This document shows positions 18,166-27,803 of a stretch of DNA of 64,000 nt, one piece after another. The stretch covers positions 1 to 64,000 of the forward strand of contig JADYUK010000015.1 in assembly GCA_021531755.1 (NCBI GenBank), given 5' to 3'. The notes beneath the pieces are model-generated. The model was given only the letters and a program-made list of their open reading frames with translations, searched no databases and had not been told where the DNA came from. Each line of letters opens with the position of its first letter. Within the stretch, counting starts at the first letter, position 1. Position numbers and translations under genes: made by a program. This stretch comes from Hoylesella loescheii (GTDB taxonomy: Bacteria > Bacteroidota > Bacteroidia > Bacteroidales > Bacteroidaceae).

Positions 18166-21100
18166 TTATCGCCTCACAGGGGCAGAGTTCTTCACATGCT
18201 TTGAACTGCCTTTCTTGTTGCTCCGCTTGTTCCAATAAGGGATTATATAGTTGAAGTCATGCTTCCAGACAATGCCCAGCCCTTGGGTGTTGAGATTTGA
18301 TTTCGTGAAATATCTGTCAGACGTCTGGTTATATACCCTGACCTGCAGATTGCCATTAGGGAACAACAGGTATCTTATGTCAAAGTCACCGATGAACGAT
18401 GTTGTGGCGTTGGCATTATCCCTGTAGCCGAACTGCCCGTTGATAAGAAGCCTGTTGTTGAGCATTCGTCCAGATATGAGTCCCTCATACTCGGCGTTCA
18501 TCATTCCCTCGTCGCCTGGAGAGATGTTCGCTCCGAAGTTCCAGTTCTGGTTCTTCAGCACTACATCAGAGATGATGTTGTTCAGTTGTTGGGACAGTGT
18601 GCCTGAGAGGAACGACTGCATAGCCACGGCTGTCCTCGACTGGCCAGACTCTGCCACATTGTTGTTGCCAGAGAAGAAACGCCCGACAGTAAGGAGATAT
18701 ATGACCTGCTGGTTACGCTCCTGCTCTGAATCCATAAGTGTCGTTATCATCTGCTGGACATCTGAGGATGCCTGAGGAATATTCAGGTCAAAGTCCACAA
18801 CAGGATGCTCGGCTGTGCCCGTGATGTTCATAAGGCAGTTGACACGCACAGAGTTGTTTGAGAAGGAGTTGCCGATGCTCAGGTCAGATAGCGGGACAGA
18901 CGGCACGATATATTGTGCCTCAAGATTGACATCAGCCTCAAAAGGAGGTCCGCCGAATGCTATTGTGCCACCAGGGAGGAACGTGAAGTTTTTCGTTATG
19001 ACCTGCTGTATGGTCATCTTGTACTCGCCGTGCTGGACATTATAGTTGCCGAATATCTCCATGCCGCCCTTGTTGAAGTATGTGGCACGCAGCGTCCCCG
19101 TACCATTCAGCGTGATATAGTCGCCTGTCCGCTCGTCCATGATAAGCCTCAGAGTGTTGTCTGTAGTGGTATGGATGAGGAAGTTCATGCGGATGTTCGA
19201 CCTGAAATCGTCATCGTCGTCATTCTTCGTGTCTGCACCACTTGCCTTGTCTGGTGACATGCTGCCCATATCACGCCACGTTATGAACTCCTGGTCTTGT
19301 ATGGCGTCGGGCGAGGACACATTATACACTATCTCCGTCTCCTTCTCAGGGAATGCCTCGATGTCAAAGGTTATTTCCCCAGGTCTGCCCTTAATCTTGC
19401 ATGTGCCGCTGCCGATGACGTGTCCGCAGAATGTCGAGCCGTCAAGGGTAGGGAAGTCAAAACATAGCATATGGCTGGCCTTGATATCGAAGTCAAATGT
19501 CATCCGTGAGAGATGGTTGTGGTGAAGCCCACCTGTCACTGTTGCTGTGTTCCCATTCTCGTCGGCGACCTCGCATTTGTTGAACAGGATATCGTTATAT
19601 ACCAGACTCACAGTGTCGTTCTTCAGTGTGTATACGGTGTTCAGTGGTGTCACATGAATCTTACCGTTTACTATAGCGTCGCCAGTGAGGTTAATCTTGC
19701 TCAGGTCGCCCCATAGTCTCAGACGCCCGTTAGCCCAGACTGTCACATCGTCAAGGAATGATCCGCAGAATGTGTTCATGAATTCCAGACGTGTGTTGAC
19801 AGCCTGAAGGTCAAGGTCTATGTAGTTCTTCTTTATCGAGACATAACCATCGATGATAGTCTTGCCGTCGTGCCCTTCTATCGGCGGGCTGCCTGGTTTG
19901 GCATCGCTTTTTTCTGCACTCGATGATGATGGGAGATAGAGAGGCTTCACGTCAGGGTCATCACAGCGGCCCTTGATGTTTATCTGGCCGAGGGAGTTGT
20001 CCCAGTCGGCAGATACTGTGAGGACGCCCATCCTGCCTTGCTCGAACAGGAAGTCTCTCACAACAAGGTCAGCGTGGGCCTCAGGTGTAGAGAATACTGC
20101 TGTCGCGACAGCATCGCCCGTAGCATATCCGTCGAACTCAACCGAGTGGAAATCAACAAGGTTCATGATGTATGCGACATTGACATCCTTCAGACTTACA
20201 GTGAGCGAGTCTTTATGGCTTTTGGTCGCCATACCGTTTATCCTTATATGCTGCTCTCCATGCTCGAGCAGGAAATTGTCAACGGCAAGACGGTTGGCTG
20301 AGTATGTTATGCCTGCACGGCGCAGATGCCAAAGAGAATCATTTATCATGACCTCTGACGGGGTGATGTTTATCTTGGCTATAGCCTCGCCTTCAATATT
20401 CTGGTAGAACTGTCCGCCGATGTTCAGGCTACCGTTGAACTCATTCCCAGATCCATTGTTCCATTTCAGTGAGGCGTTGACATTGTTGTTTGCCGCTTTG
20501 CCTGCTATGCTGAGCGATAACATTCCGCCGTCGCTGTTATGTTTCAATGCGTTAGCTGCCAGATGGAGCGTGTCACCTGGAGACTCCAGATGAAGAGACG
20601 CATCCTCAAGTCTCATTCCTGAGACCGTCATGCTGTCAGCTTCCAATGTTATGTCTGTAGTGTTCAGCCCGTCGTTGATATAGCCCTTTATTGATATTGG
20701 GCTGTTATTCAATATGTTTGTACCGGCAAGAAGGTTAAGTGGCCTTGTGTCGCTGATGGTTGCTGTCAGAGCCATCGTGTTGCCCGTCTTCTTGTACTGT
20801 GGGATACCTGGCAGGGTAGGGAGCCGCTGGGATATGAGGTTCACTATCGATGCGCCAAGGGTCTCTATGTCATATTGTCCTGTGGCATGGACATTGGCAA
20901 AGTCAGAGTCGAGGACAATCTCGCGGCTTCCGTCGCCGTGGCGTCTTGATCTCAATGATGCCCTCTCGCATGAGTAACGCTCTCTTTCACCCGTTATCCT
21001 CACGTTATTGATGTATGCCGTAAGGTTGTCAAGCACTTTCCCCGCGTCTCCTATCATGGCGTTGATATCCATTCCGAACGATGTGCCTGGATATGATTTC

Positions 21101-22722
21101 GTGAGGTTTAGTGCGTGTGGGGAGATATTCCCGACGTTGGCTTCCAGGTTTATGTTCCTTAGCTCAGACGCTCTGCCGTCAAGCAGTGCCGAGATGTTAT
21201 CTGCTGTCACTGACATGTTGATGTCTGCATTCATGTCAGCCACAGACATCTCTATGCTGCCCTTGTCGGCTTCCATGCCGATTGATGCATCTATATTGCG
21301 GTAGGCATATCCTTTCAGAGTCAGCAGCGGCAGTGTCAGCTTTCCATCGAGTTTCCTTGGCCTCTTTGAGTTCTGGTCTATTACCGATGTGGCATGCAGG
21401 CTCAGCTCTGTGTCCCCGATGATTCCGCCATTTATCACATTGCCCAGTCGCAGCGTGTTTGAGTTGAGGTCAACACTGGCGTTCTCTCCGCTCACTGCTA
21501 CTCTTGATGTCAAGTTCCCAATCCCCGATTCTATGCATGTCTCAGCATTGATGCTGTGGCGTGTTCCATTTGCCGACGCCTTTATGTCGATATCTCCAAT
21601 ATGGGGTATAGTGTTAGTGCTGATGCCAGTGTTCCTTGCAAGCCTGTTCATTGCATCATAGTCAGCGTGCAGATGGAGCATAGGTATCGACCATGATATG
21701 TCACCTCCATCCAAGATACAGCTAACAATGTTCGATCGCGCCCTTGCTTTGCCTGACAGCGAGAGGGCAATCTCCCTGCCTGCGGTGTTCAGGGATAATG
21801 ATTTGATGTTCAGTGTGTTCCTGTCTCCTGTTATCTCTGAGTCGAAGAATATGCTCTGGTTCGTTCCCCTGATCCTTGGGGCGAACAATGCTATGTCGTT
21901 GGTACCGATTGACGAGTGGTCGCTGCTTATGTCCAACGACTTGATTTCTCTGTCTTTATATTCAATCGCTATATCTACCCCGATGTCACTGTTGGGTGTC
22001 TGTAGAGAGAATCCCTTGATTCTTGCCGAGCTCTTGCCGGCATCCGCTATGAATGCGAGGTTGTTGACCGCCAGACCACTGTTCCGCTCCACTAAAGCCA
22101 GCTTCTTCATACGCAGCGACAGACTGTCCCCCGTAAGGCTATACAGCATTATGTGCCCGCTGATACGGTCTACGTATATGTGGTTAAGGTCGAGTGTGTT
22201 ATGTTTGCGGGCTTTATCCCGCCTGTCATAGGCTACAGCGCTGTTGCGTATTACGAGAGACGATATCTGGAGATTCAGCGGAGTCTTGCTTGTAGTGTCC
22301 TTGGATGCGAGAGAGTCAAGGATGAACTGGCAGTTGAGAGGAGATTTGCCATCAGCCTTGTATAATACTGCTTTCATGCCGAATATCTGTGCCGATGATA
22401 TGACTATGCGTCCCTCAAATATCGATGTTATGTCAATTTTTGCAGACAGACGGTGGCATGAGAACATCTTGTGGCGTTGTTGGTCCTCGACTGTCACCTC
22501 ATCGACGACAATCCTGTTAAGCAGACCGAGGCTGATGTTGCCGAGAGACACCTTAGTGCCCAGTTTATGCTGTAGCGCCTCTGATGTCTTTGATGCAACA
22601 GCATGCTGTACTGCTGGTATATGGAGCAGCACAACACCAAGCATGTAAACACCTGCCAATGTCCATGCTAAACCTATGATTATGTGTCTTAGATGCTTGA
22701 TAAATATATATTTTTGTTGCAA
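18166..22722 (-). CDS. tamB: TamB-like translocation/assembly module protein
   Basis: The product is about 1518 residues with one N-terminal membrane helix (IIIGLAWTLAGVYMLGVVLL) followed by a very long beta-rich stretch. It ends in a DUF490/TamB C-terminal domain with LNGTGTLRATYFNKGGMEIFG and VIYLLTVGRFFS landmarks. TamB-family proteins span the periplasm as a hydrophobic beta-taco and help move lipids or barrel proteins to the outer membrane. The start is uncertain: the longest frame begins at TTG 22722, which overlaps a TAATTTTG promoter box at 22720-22727. The next in-frame candidates are a TTG about 21 codons on and an ATG at codon 27, and both would cut into the membrane helix. No TamA is adjacent. 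It is divergent from nqrA. Confidence 0.88.
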   Translation of the reverse strand: MQQKYIFIKHLRHIIIGLAWTLAGVYMLGVVLLHIPAVQHAVASKTSEALQHKLGTKVSLGNISLGLLNRIVVDEVTVEDQQRHKMFSCHRLSAKIDITSIFEGRIVISSAQIFGMKAVLYKADGKSPLNCQFILDSLASKDTTSKTPLNLQISSLVIRNSAVAYDRRDKARKHNTLDLNHIYVDRISGHIMLYSLTGDSLSLRMKKLALVERNSGLAVNNLAFIADAGKSSARIKGFSLQTPNSDIGVDIAIEYKDREIKSLDISSDHSSIGTNDIALFAPRIRGTNQSIFFDSEITGDRNTLNIKSLSLNTAGREIALSLSGKARARSNIVSCILDGGDISWSIPMLHLHADYDAMNRLARNTGISTNTIPHIGDIDIKASANGTRHSINAETCIESGIGNLTSRVAVSGENASVDLNSNTLRLGNVINGGIIGDTELSLHATSVIDQNSKRPRKLDGKLTLPLLTLKGYAYRNIDASIGMEADKGSIEMSVADMNADINMSVTADNISALLDGRASELRNINLEANVGNISPHALNLTKSYPGTSFGMDINAMIGDAGKVLDNLTAYINNVRITGERERYSCERASLRSRRHGDGSREIVLDSDFANVHATGQYDIETLGASIVNLISQRLPTLPGIPQYKKTGNTMALTATISDTRPLNLLAGTNILNNSPISIKGYINDGLNTTDITLEADSMTVSGMRLEDASLHLESPGDTLHLAANALKHNSDGGMLSLSIAGKAANNNVNASLKWNNGSGNEFNGSLNIGGQFYQNIEGEAIAKINITPSEVMINDSLWHLRRAGITYSANRLAVDNFLLEHGEQHIRINGMATKSHKDSLTVSLKDVNVAYIMNLVDFHSVEFDGYATGDAVATAVFSTPEAHADLVVRDFLFEQGRMGVLTVSADWDNSLGQINIKGRCDDPDVKPLYLPSSSSAEKSDAKPGSPPIEGHDGKTIIDGYVSIKKNYIDLDLQAVNTRLEFMNTFCGSFLDDVTVWANGRLRLWGDLSKINLTGDAIVNGKIHVTPLNTVYTLKNDTVSLVYNDILFNKCEVADENGNTATVTGGLHHNHLSRMTFDFDIKASHMLCFDFPTLDGSTFCGHVIGSGTCKIKGRPGEITFDIEAFPEKETEIVYNVSSPDAIQDQEFITWRDMGSMSPDKASGADTKNDDDDDFRSNIRMNFLIHTTTDNTLRLIMDERTGDYITLNGTGTLRATYFNKGGMEIFGNYNVQHGEYKMTIQQVITKNFTFLPGGTIAFGGPPFEADVNLEAQYIVPSVPLSDLSIGNSFSNNSVRVNCLMNITGTAEHPVVDFDLNIPQASSDVQQMITTLMDSEQERNQQVIYLLTVGRFFSGNNNVAESGQSRTAVAMQSFLSGTLSQQLNNIISDVVLKNQNWNFGANISPGDEGMMNAEYEGLISGRMLNNRLLINGQFGYRDNANATTSFIGDFDIRYLLFPNGNLQVRVYNQTSDRYFTKSNLNTQGLGIVWKHDFNYIIPYWNKRSNKKGSSKHVKNSAPVRR

Positions 22723-22727
22723 AATTA
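22720..22727 (-). promoter_or_regulatory. -7 box TAATTTTG overlapping the annotated tamB start
   Basis: TAATTTTG on the minus strand matches TAnnTTTG. A TTC rather than TTTG lies 20 bp upstream. If used, the message would start inside the apparent first codons of tamB. Confidence 0.45.
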
Positions 22728-22792
22728 CGAAAAAAATGTCTTACATTGAAATCTTTCATACATTTATATAGTGATTTATAATTTTTTTTCAT

Positions 22793-22800
22793 TAATTTTG
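22793..22800 (+). promoter_or_regulatory. -7 box TAATTTTG, probable nqr operon promoter
   Basis: TAATTTTG matches TAnnTTTG and lies about 245 bp upstream of nqrA. There is no clear -33 element. The rest of 22728-23044 is AT-rich leader DNA without a gene. Confidence 0.5.
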
Positions 22801-23044
22801 CAAACGGTATTTATATTGCGAAAGATTGGTTTAGGGACATTATACAATATGCCCCAATTTATTATATATGCACAATGGTAAGAAGACACTATCTGAAGCT
22901 GTCATCAACGATAAGCGGCTGGCCACTATTGATGTATGCCAGCTTATGGGTTTCTTCGTGTATCGTCTATTTGTGTATTCAGGCAGTGAGATATTGTTAG
23001 GAAGTATGAATAATAGGTAAAAATATAAACAAATTTTTTAAACT

Positions 23045-24391
23045 ATGGTAAACGTTATCAAGTTACGTAAAGGTCTTGACATCAGACTGAAAGGTGTGGC
23101 AGGCCACCAGGATGTACCAGTACGTCGTGGCTCTGATTTCGCGCTTTGCCCTGCTGACTATCAAGGCGTAACGCCGAAGGTTGTCGTCAAGGAGGGAGAC
23201 CGTGTCTTGGCCGGTGATGCCTTGTTCGTCAACAAGCAGTTCCCGGATATTCGCTTTGCCTCTCCTGTCAGCGGTATGGTGACAGGTGTTGTGCGCGGCG
23301 AACGACGTAAGGTGCTCGCAGTCACAGTCAAGGCTGACGATGCTATTGAATACAGGGATTTCGGCAAGTCTGACATCAGCGGCATGACGGGCGGGGAAAT
23401 TGTGTCCTCTCTTCTCGCTGCAGGACTTTTCGGATTAATAAACCAGTTGCCTTATGCTGTATCGACTAACCATGTGGCACAGCCTAAGGCAATCTTTGTA
23501 TCCGCTTTCAGGGACATGCCCCTTGCTGCTGATTTCCTTTACGAGCTGAGTGGCAATGAGGAGGCTTTCCAGACGGGTATCTCCGCCCTGTCGAAGATTC
23601 AGAAAGTCTTCGTGGGCATTAATCCTGATGAGGAGGACGCACTTGGCGGACTTAAAGACGCCACAGTAACAGTATTCAAGGGAAAGTGTCCTGCTGGCAA
23701 TGTAGGAGTACAAGTGAATAACATCGCGCCAGTCAATAAGGGTGAGACGGTATGGACGGTCAACCCCACCGCTGTCATCTTCATAGGCCGTCTTTTCCTT
23801 ACCGGTAAGGTTGATATGCGCCATAAGGTAGCTCTCGCCGGACAGAACGTGAAGAATCCAGCATATTCAGAGATTCTCGTCGGGCAAAAGGTAGAGACAC
23901 TCGTTGAGGGCAGAGTTGACCTTGACGGGACACGCCTGATTAATGGTAACCCTCTGACAGGTGTAAAAGTCACCAAGGACGATTATATCGGCCCACACGT
24001 AAGCGAGGTGACCGCTATCCCCGAGGGCGACCATGCTGATGAGATGCTCGGATGGATTCTGCCACGTACCAACCAGTTCTCCGCCAACCGTTCATACTTC
24101 TCCTGGCTCATGCCGAAGTCGAGGGAATATGACTGTGACGCACGTGTCAAAGGCGGAGAGCGCCATATGATAATGTCAGGAGAATATGACAAGGTACTTC
24201 CTATGGATATCTATGGCGAGTATCTAATAAAGGCTATCATAACAGGCGATATTGATCGTCAGGAAGCGCTTGGCATATACGAGGTGAGCCCAGAGGACTT
24301 TGCTGTGGCAGAATTCGTTGACTCTTCCAAACTGCAGTTGCAGCGCATAGTACGTGAGGGACTTGACATCCTGCGTAAGGAGAATGCATGA
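23045..24391 (+). CDS. nqrA: Na+-translocating NADH:quinone reductase subunit A
   Basis: The 448-residue product starts MVNVIKLRKGLDIRLKG, typical of NqrA. It has the barrel-sandwich segment with FASPVSGMVTGVVRGERRKV near residue 80 and the conserved ETVWTVNPTAVIFIGRLFLTG block near 235. NqrA is the peripheral cytoplasmic subunit of the six-subunit complex and takes part in quinone binding. It is the first gene of the nqrABCDEF cluster; all six genes lie in order on the plus strand with gaps of 13-117 bp, so one transcript is likely. Confidence 0.97.
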   Translation: MVNVIKLRKGLDIRLKGVAGHQDVPVRRGSDFALCPADYQGVTPKVVVKEGDRVLAGDALFVNKQFPDIRFASPVSGMVTGVVRGERRKVLAVTVKADDAIEYRDFGKSDISGMTGGEIVSSLLAAGLFGLINQLPYAVSTNHVAQPKAIFVSAFRDMPLAADFLYELSGNEEAFQTGISALSKIQKVFVGINPDEEDALGGLKDATVTVFKGKCPAGNVGVQVNNIAPVNKGETVWTVNPTAVIFIGRLFLTGKVDMRHKVALAGQNVKNPAYSEILVGQKVETLVEGRVDLDGTRLINGNPLTGVKVTKDDYIGPHVSEVTAIPEGDHADEMLGWILPRTNQFSANRSYFSWLMPKSREYDCDARVKGGERHMIMSGEYDKVLPMDIYGEYLIKAIITGDIDRQEALGIYEVSPEDFAVAEFVDSSKLQLQRIVREGLDILRKENA

Positions 24392-24491
24392 CACAGTGCT
24401 TCTGAGCGTAGATAGGGCGTATGCCTTGTAGTCTTATGTCTCATGTGTTCAATGATCTTTCAATATCCATACATAAAGAAAATCATAATAA

Positions 24492-25649
24492 ATGAAATCA
24501 ATAAGAAAATATCTTGACAAGATAAAGCCAAACTTCGAGAAGGGCGGACGCTTCCAGTATCTTGGAAGCGTGTTTGAAGGCTTCGAGTCTTTTCTCTTCG
24601 TCCCTAATACGACATCGAAGTGTGGGGCGCATATTCATGATGCCATTGACTCAAAACGTGTCATAAGCTTTGTCATAATAGCGCTGTTGCCAGCCTTGAT
24701 CTTTGGCATGTATAATATTGGTTATCAGAATGCTCTCGTGGCAGGGCGTCTTTCTGATGCCACATTCTTTGGAATGTTCTTCTATGGCATGCTACAGATG
24801 CTGCCAAAAATCCTCGTAAGCTATATCGTCGGCCTCACCATCGAGTTCGCCTGGGCACAGTGGAAGCATGAGGAGATACAGGAAGGCTATCTCGCAACTG
24901 GTATACTTATACCGATGGTCATTCCTGTCAATTGCCCTTTGTGGTGCCTTGCATTGGCATGTGCCTTCAGTGTGATATTCTGCAAGGAGATATTCGGCGG
25001 TACAGGCATGAATTTCGTCAATCCGGCATTGGCAGCACGCGCCTTCCTCTTCTTCTCTTATCCTACTGTGATGTCAGGAGATAATTGCTGGGTGGCGAAA
25101 GATGAGATACTCGGCCTTGGATACCAGATAGCCGACGCCACGACAGCCGCGACACCTCTCGGCGCTATCGTTCAGAATCCAGACATGCAAATCGACACAA
25201 TGGCCGCCGTGACAGGTCTTATACCAGGCTCAATGGGTGAGACAAGCTTTATTGCCATAGCTCTTGGGGCCGTGATGCTTCTATGGACAGGTGTCGCATC
25301 CTGGAGGATAATGCTGTCAGTATTTGTAGGTGGAGGTATCACAGCAGCACTGTTCCATTCGTGTGGAGCCTCTCCGTTGACAGCGTTCCAGCAAATTGTG
25401 CTTGGCGGATTCGCTTTCGGTGCAGTCTTTATGGCCACAGACCCTGTTACCGCCGCGCGCACAGAGACAGGCAAGTGGATATACGGTTTCCTCATCGGTG
25501 TCGTTGCTGTTGTGGTACGTGTCATGAACCCTGGTTATCCAGAGGGTATGATGCTTGCCATACTTCTGATGAATGCATGTGCTCCGCTCATTGACTGGTG
25601 TGTTGTAGAACGTAATATCTCACGTCGTACAAAACGGTTGAAAAAATAA
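24492..25649 (+). CDS. nqrB: Na+-translocating NADH:quinone reductase subunit B
   Basis: The 385-residue integral membrane subunit has about ten hydrophobic segments and FGGTGMNFVNPALAARAFLFFSYP near its middle. In other NqrB proteins FMN is attached covalently to a Thr in a short motif; here ATTAATPLGA near residue 220 is the matching stretch. The subunit carries riboflavin and FMN and forms part of the sodium path. It follows nqrA by 100 bp and is 13 bp ahead of nqrC. Confidence 0.96.
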   Translation: MKSIRKYLDKIKPNFEKGGRFQYLGSVFEGFESFLFVPNTTSKCGAHIHDAIDSKRVISFVIIALLPALIFGMYNIGYQNALVAGRLSDATFFGMFFYGMLQMLPKILVSYIVGLTIEFAWAQWKHEEIQEGYLATGILIPMVIPVNCPLWCLALACAFSVIFCKEIFGGTGMNFVNPALAARAFLFFSYPTVMSGDNCWVAKDEILGLGYQIADATTAATPLGAIVQNPDMQIDTMAAVTGLIPGSMGETSFIAIALGAVMLLWTGVASWRIMLSVFVGGGITAALFHSCGASPLTAFQQIVLGGFAFGAVFMATDPVTAARTETGKWIYGFLIGVVAVVVRVMNPGYPEGMMLAILLMNACAPLIDWCVVERNISRRTKRLKK

Positions 25650-25662
25650 GGAGGATACAATC

Positions 25663-26304
25663 ATGGCAAAAAAACTGAATACAAACAACAACGCCTACAT
25701 TATTATATATAGCGTAGTGCTCGTCCTCATTGTAGCTTTCTGCCTCGCCTTTGTCTATACATCATTGAAGGAAAGACAGGATGCCAATGTGGCACTCGAC
25801 ATAAAGAAACAGGTGCTTGCATCGCTTGATATACGTGACTTTGCTGATGACGCTGACGCTGAGGCTAAATATGCCGCTATTGTGCAGAAAACCGATACAG
25901 TCGATGCGGAGACAAAGTCTGTCATATATTATTGCCAGCTCGATGGTCAGCAGAAATACATTCTCTATGTCAAAGGTATGGGACTCTGGGGACCTATCTG
26001 GGGCTATATCGCGCTCAATGCAGACAAGAAGACTGTTTACGGCGCTTATTTCAACCACGAGAGTGAGACAGCCGGCTTGGGTGCAGAGATAAAGGACTCA
26101 AAGGCATGGCAGGACCTCTTTAAGGGTAAGACAGCTGTAGAGAATGGCCATGTTGTGCTCACAGTCAAGAAGTCCACTGATATCAAGCCTGAAGAGCGCA
26201 ATTCTGCTGTCGATGGCGTGACAGGTGCCACACTGACATCAAATGGTGTAGACCTCATGCTTAAGGATGGTCTCTCAAAATACGCAGATTTCCTAAACGA
26301 ATAG
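25663..26304 (+). CDS. nqrC: Na+-translocating NADH:quinone reductase subunit C
   Basis: The 213-residue product has one N-terminal membrane helix (YIIIYSVVLVLIVAFCLAFVY) and a periplasmic FMN-binding domain. The GLWGPIWGYIAL block and the flavinylation motif GVTGATLTS near residue 187 are present; FMN would be bound through the Thr of TGAT by ApbE. No apbE gene is in the window. Confidence 0.96.
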   Translation: MAKKLNTNNNAYIIIYSVVLVLIVAFCLAFVYTSLKERQDANVALDIKKQVLASLDIRDFADDADAEAKYAAIVQKTDTVDAETKSVIYYCQLDGQQKYILYVKGMGLWGPIWGYIALNADKKTVYGAYFNHESETAGLGAEIKDSKAWQDLFKGKTAVENGHVVLTVKKSTDIKPEERNSAVDGVTGATLTSNGVDLMLKDGLSKYADFLNE

Positions 26305-26387
26305 TTACTTATGCGACAGGTGCTGACTGCCTGTGTGACACATCGTCACTTCATCTCTCACTCCTGTCTCTGAAAAACCTATATGCG

Positions 26388-27008
26388 ATGAAACTATTAT
26401 CTAAAGAGAACCGTGAGGTCTTCCTCACACCGCTAAACGGGAACAACCCTGTCCTTGTACAGGTCCTCGGTATCTGCTCCGCCCTCGCTGTGACATCACA
26501 GTTGAAGCCGGCTATTGTCATGGGGCTTGCCGTGACGGTTATCACAGCGTTCGCGAATGTCATAATATCCATAATACGCAATACTATACCTACACGCATA
26601 CGTATCATCGTCCAGCTGGTAGTTGTAGCGGCTCTTGTCACCATTGTCAACCAAGTCCTTAAGGCTTTTGTCTATGATGTCAGTGTCGAGCTGTCAGTCT
26701 ATGTGGGGCTTATTATAACAAACTGTATCCTTATGGGACGCCTTGAGGCCTTTGCGTCGATTAACACTCCATGGCCATCATTCCTTGATGGTATCGCCAA
26801 TGGTCTTGGCTATGCCTATATCCTTGTAGCTGTAGGTGGTGTACGCGAGTTGCTTGGCCGTGGCACACTTCTTGGTTACCAGGTCGTTCCTGACTTCATG
26901 TATGATGCCGGGTATATAAATAACGGTATGATGACAATGCCAGCCATGGCCCTTATCCTGTGTGGTATCGTCATCTGGATACACAGAGGCTATTTCTATA
27001 AAGACTGA
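26388..27008 (+). CDS. nqrD: Na+-translocating NADH:quinone reductase subunit D
   Basis: The 206-residue product is all membrane helices (six expected). It has the NqrD landmarks NPVLVQVLGICSALAVTSQL near the N terminus, GLIITNCILMGRLEAFA and PWPSFLDGIANGLGYA. NqrD and NqrE form a symmetric pair that holds an iron centre in the membrane. It is 83 bp after nqrC. Confidence 0.96.
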   Translation: MKLLSKENREVFLTPLNGNNPVLVQVLGICSALAVTSQLKPAIVMGLAVTVITAFANVIISIIRNTIPTRIRIIVQLVVVAALVTIVNQVLKAFVYDVSVELSVYVGLIITNCILMGRLEAFASINTPWPSFLDGIANGLGYAYILVAVGGVRELLGRGTLLGYQVVPDFMYDAGYINNGMMTMPAMALILCGIVIWIHRGYFYKD

Positions 27009-27062
27009 TTCCCTCACGAAAAGTCTTTGACTCATTTATCTTCCATAAAAAAACAATAGACA

Positions 27063-27686
27063 ATGGAACATATCATATCTTTATTTTTCAGAAGCATCTT
27101 CGTAGACAATATGATATTTGCCTTCTTCCTCGGCATGTGTTCTTACCTTGCTGTCTCGAAGAGTGTGAAGACATCATTCGGTCTTGGTATGGCGGTCACA
27201 TTCGTGCTCCTTATCACAGTACCTGTCGATTATCTGCTTCAGACGAAAGTGCTCTCTGCCGATGGAGTCTTCGGTATAGACCTGACATATCTTTCCCTCA
27301 TTCTTTTCATTGCCGTCATAGCTGGCATTGTGCAGCTTGTAGAGATGATAGTAGAGAGATTCTCCCCCTCGCTTTATGCAGCTTTGGGAATATTCCTCCC
27401 TCTTATTGCTGTCAACTGTGCCATCATGGGAGCGTCGCTCTTCATGCAGCAGCGTATCAACCTCGACCCGTCGAACACACAGTATATTGGCGGTGTTGCT
27501 GATGCCATCGCTTTTGCACTTGGTTCCGGCATAGGATGGACACTTGCCATATGTCTTCTTGGTGCGATACGCGAGCGTCTGGCATACTCGGACGTTCCCA
27601 AACCACTTCGCGGACTCGGCATAACATTCATAACTGTCGGTCTCATGGCTATGGCGTTCATGTGCTTCTCCGGCCTGAAGATATAG
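27063..27686 (+). CDS. nqrE: Na+-translocating NADH:quinone reductase subunit E
   Basis: The 207-residue membrane subunit is homologous to NqrD. It has [21 protein letters not shown] near the N terminus, [15 protein letters not shown] in the middle and [17 protein letters not shown] after it. The paired conserved Cys residues (GMCSY and NCAIMG) match those that hold the NqrD/E iron centre. It is 54 bp after nqrD. Confidence 0.96.
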   Translation: MEHIISLFFRSIFVDNMIFAFFLGMCSYLAVSKSVKTSFGLGMAVTFVLLITVPVDYLLQTKVLSADGVFGIDLTYLSLILFIAVIAGIVQLVEMIVERFSPSLYAALGIFLPLIAVNCAIMGASLFMQQRINLDPSNTQYIGGVADAIAFALGSGIGWTLAICLLGAIRERLAYSDVPKPLRGLGITFITVGLMAMAFMCFSGLKI

Positions 27687-27803
27687 CAGCCGGCAAGTAT
27701 ATCCTCGTACAAATGAAAGGTAGAGACCTCACATGCCAGTTTTCTCTTTCAGAGAAGGCCTGAGACACTCTACCGACTGCAATCATTTACAAATATCATA
27801 TTT

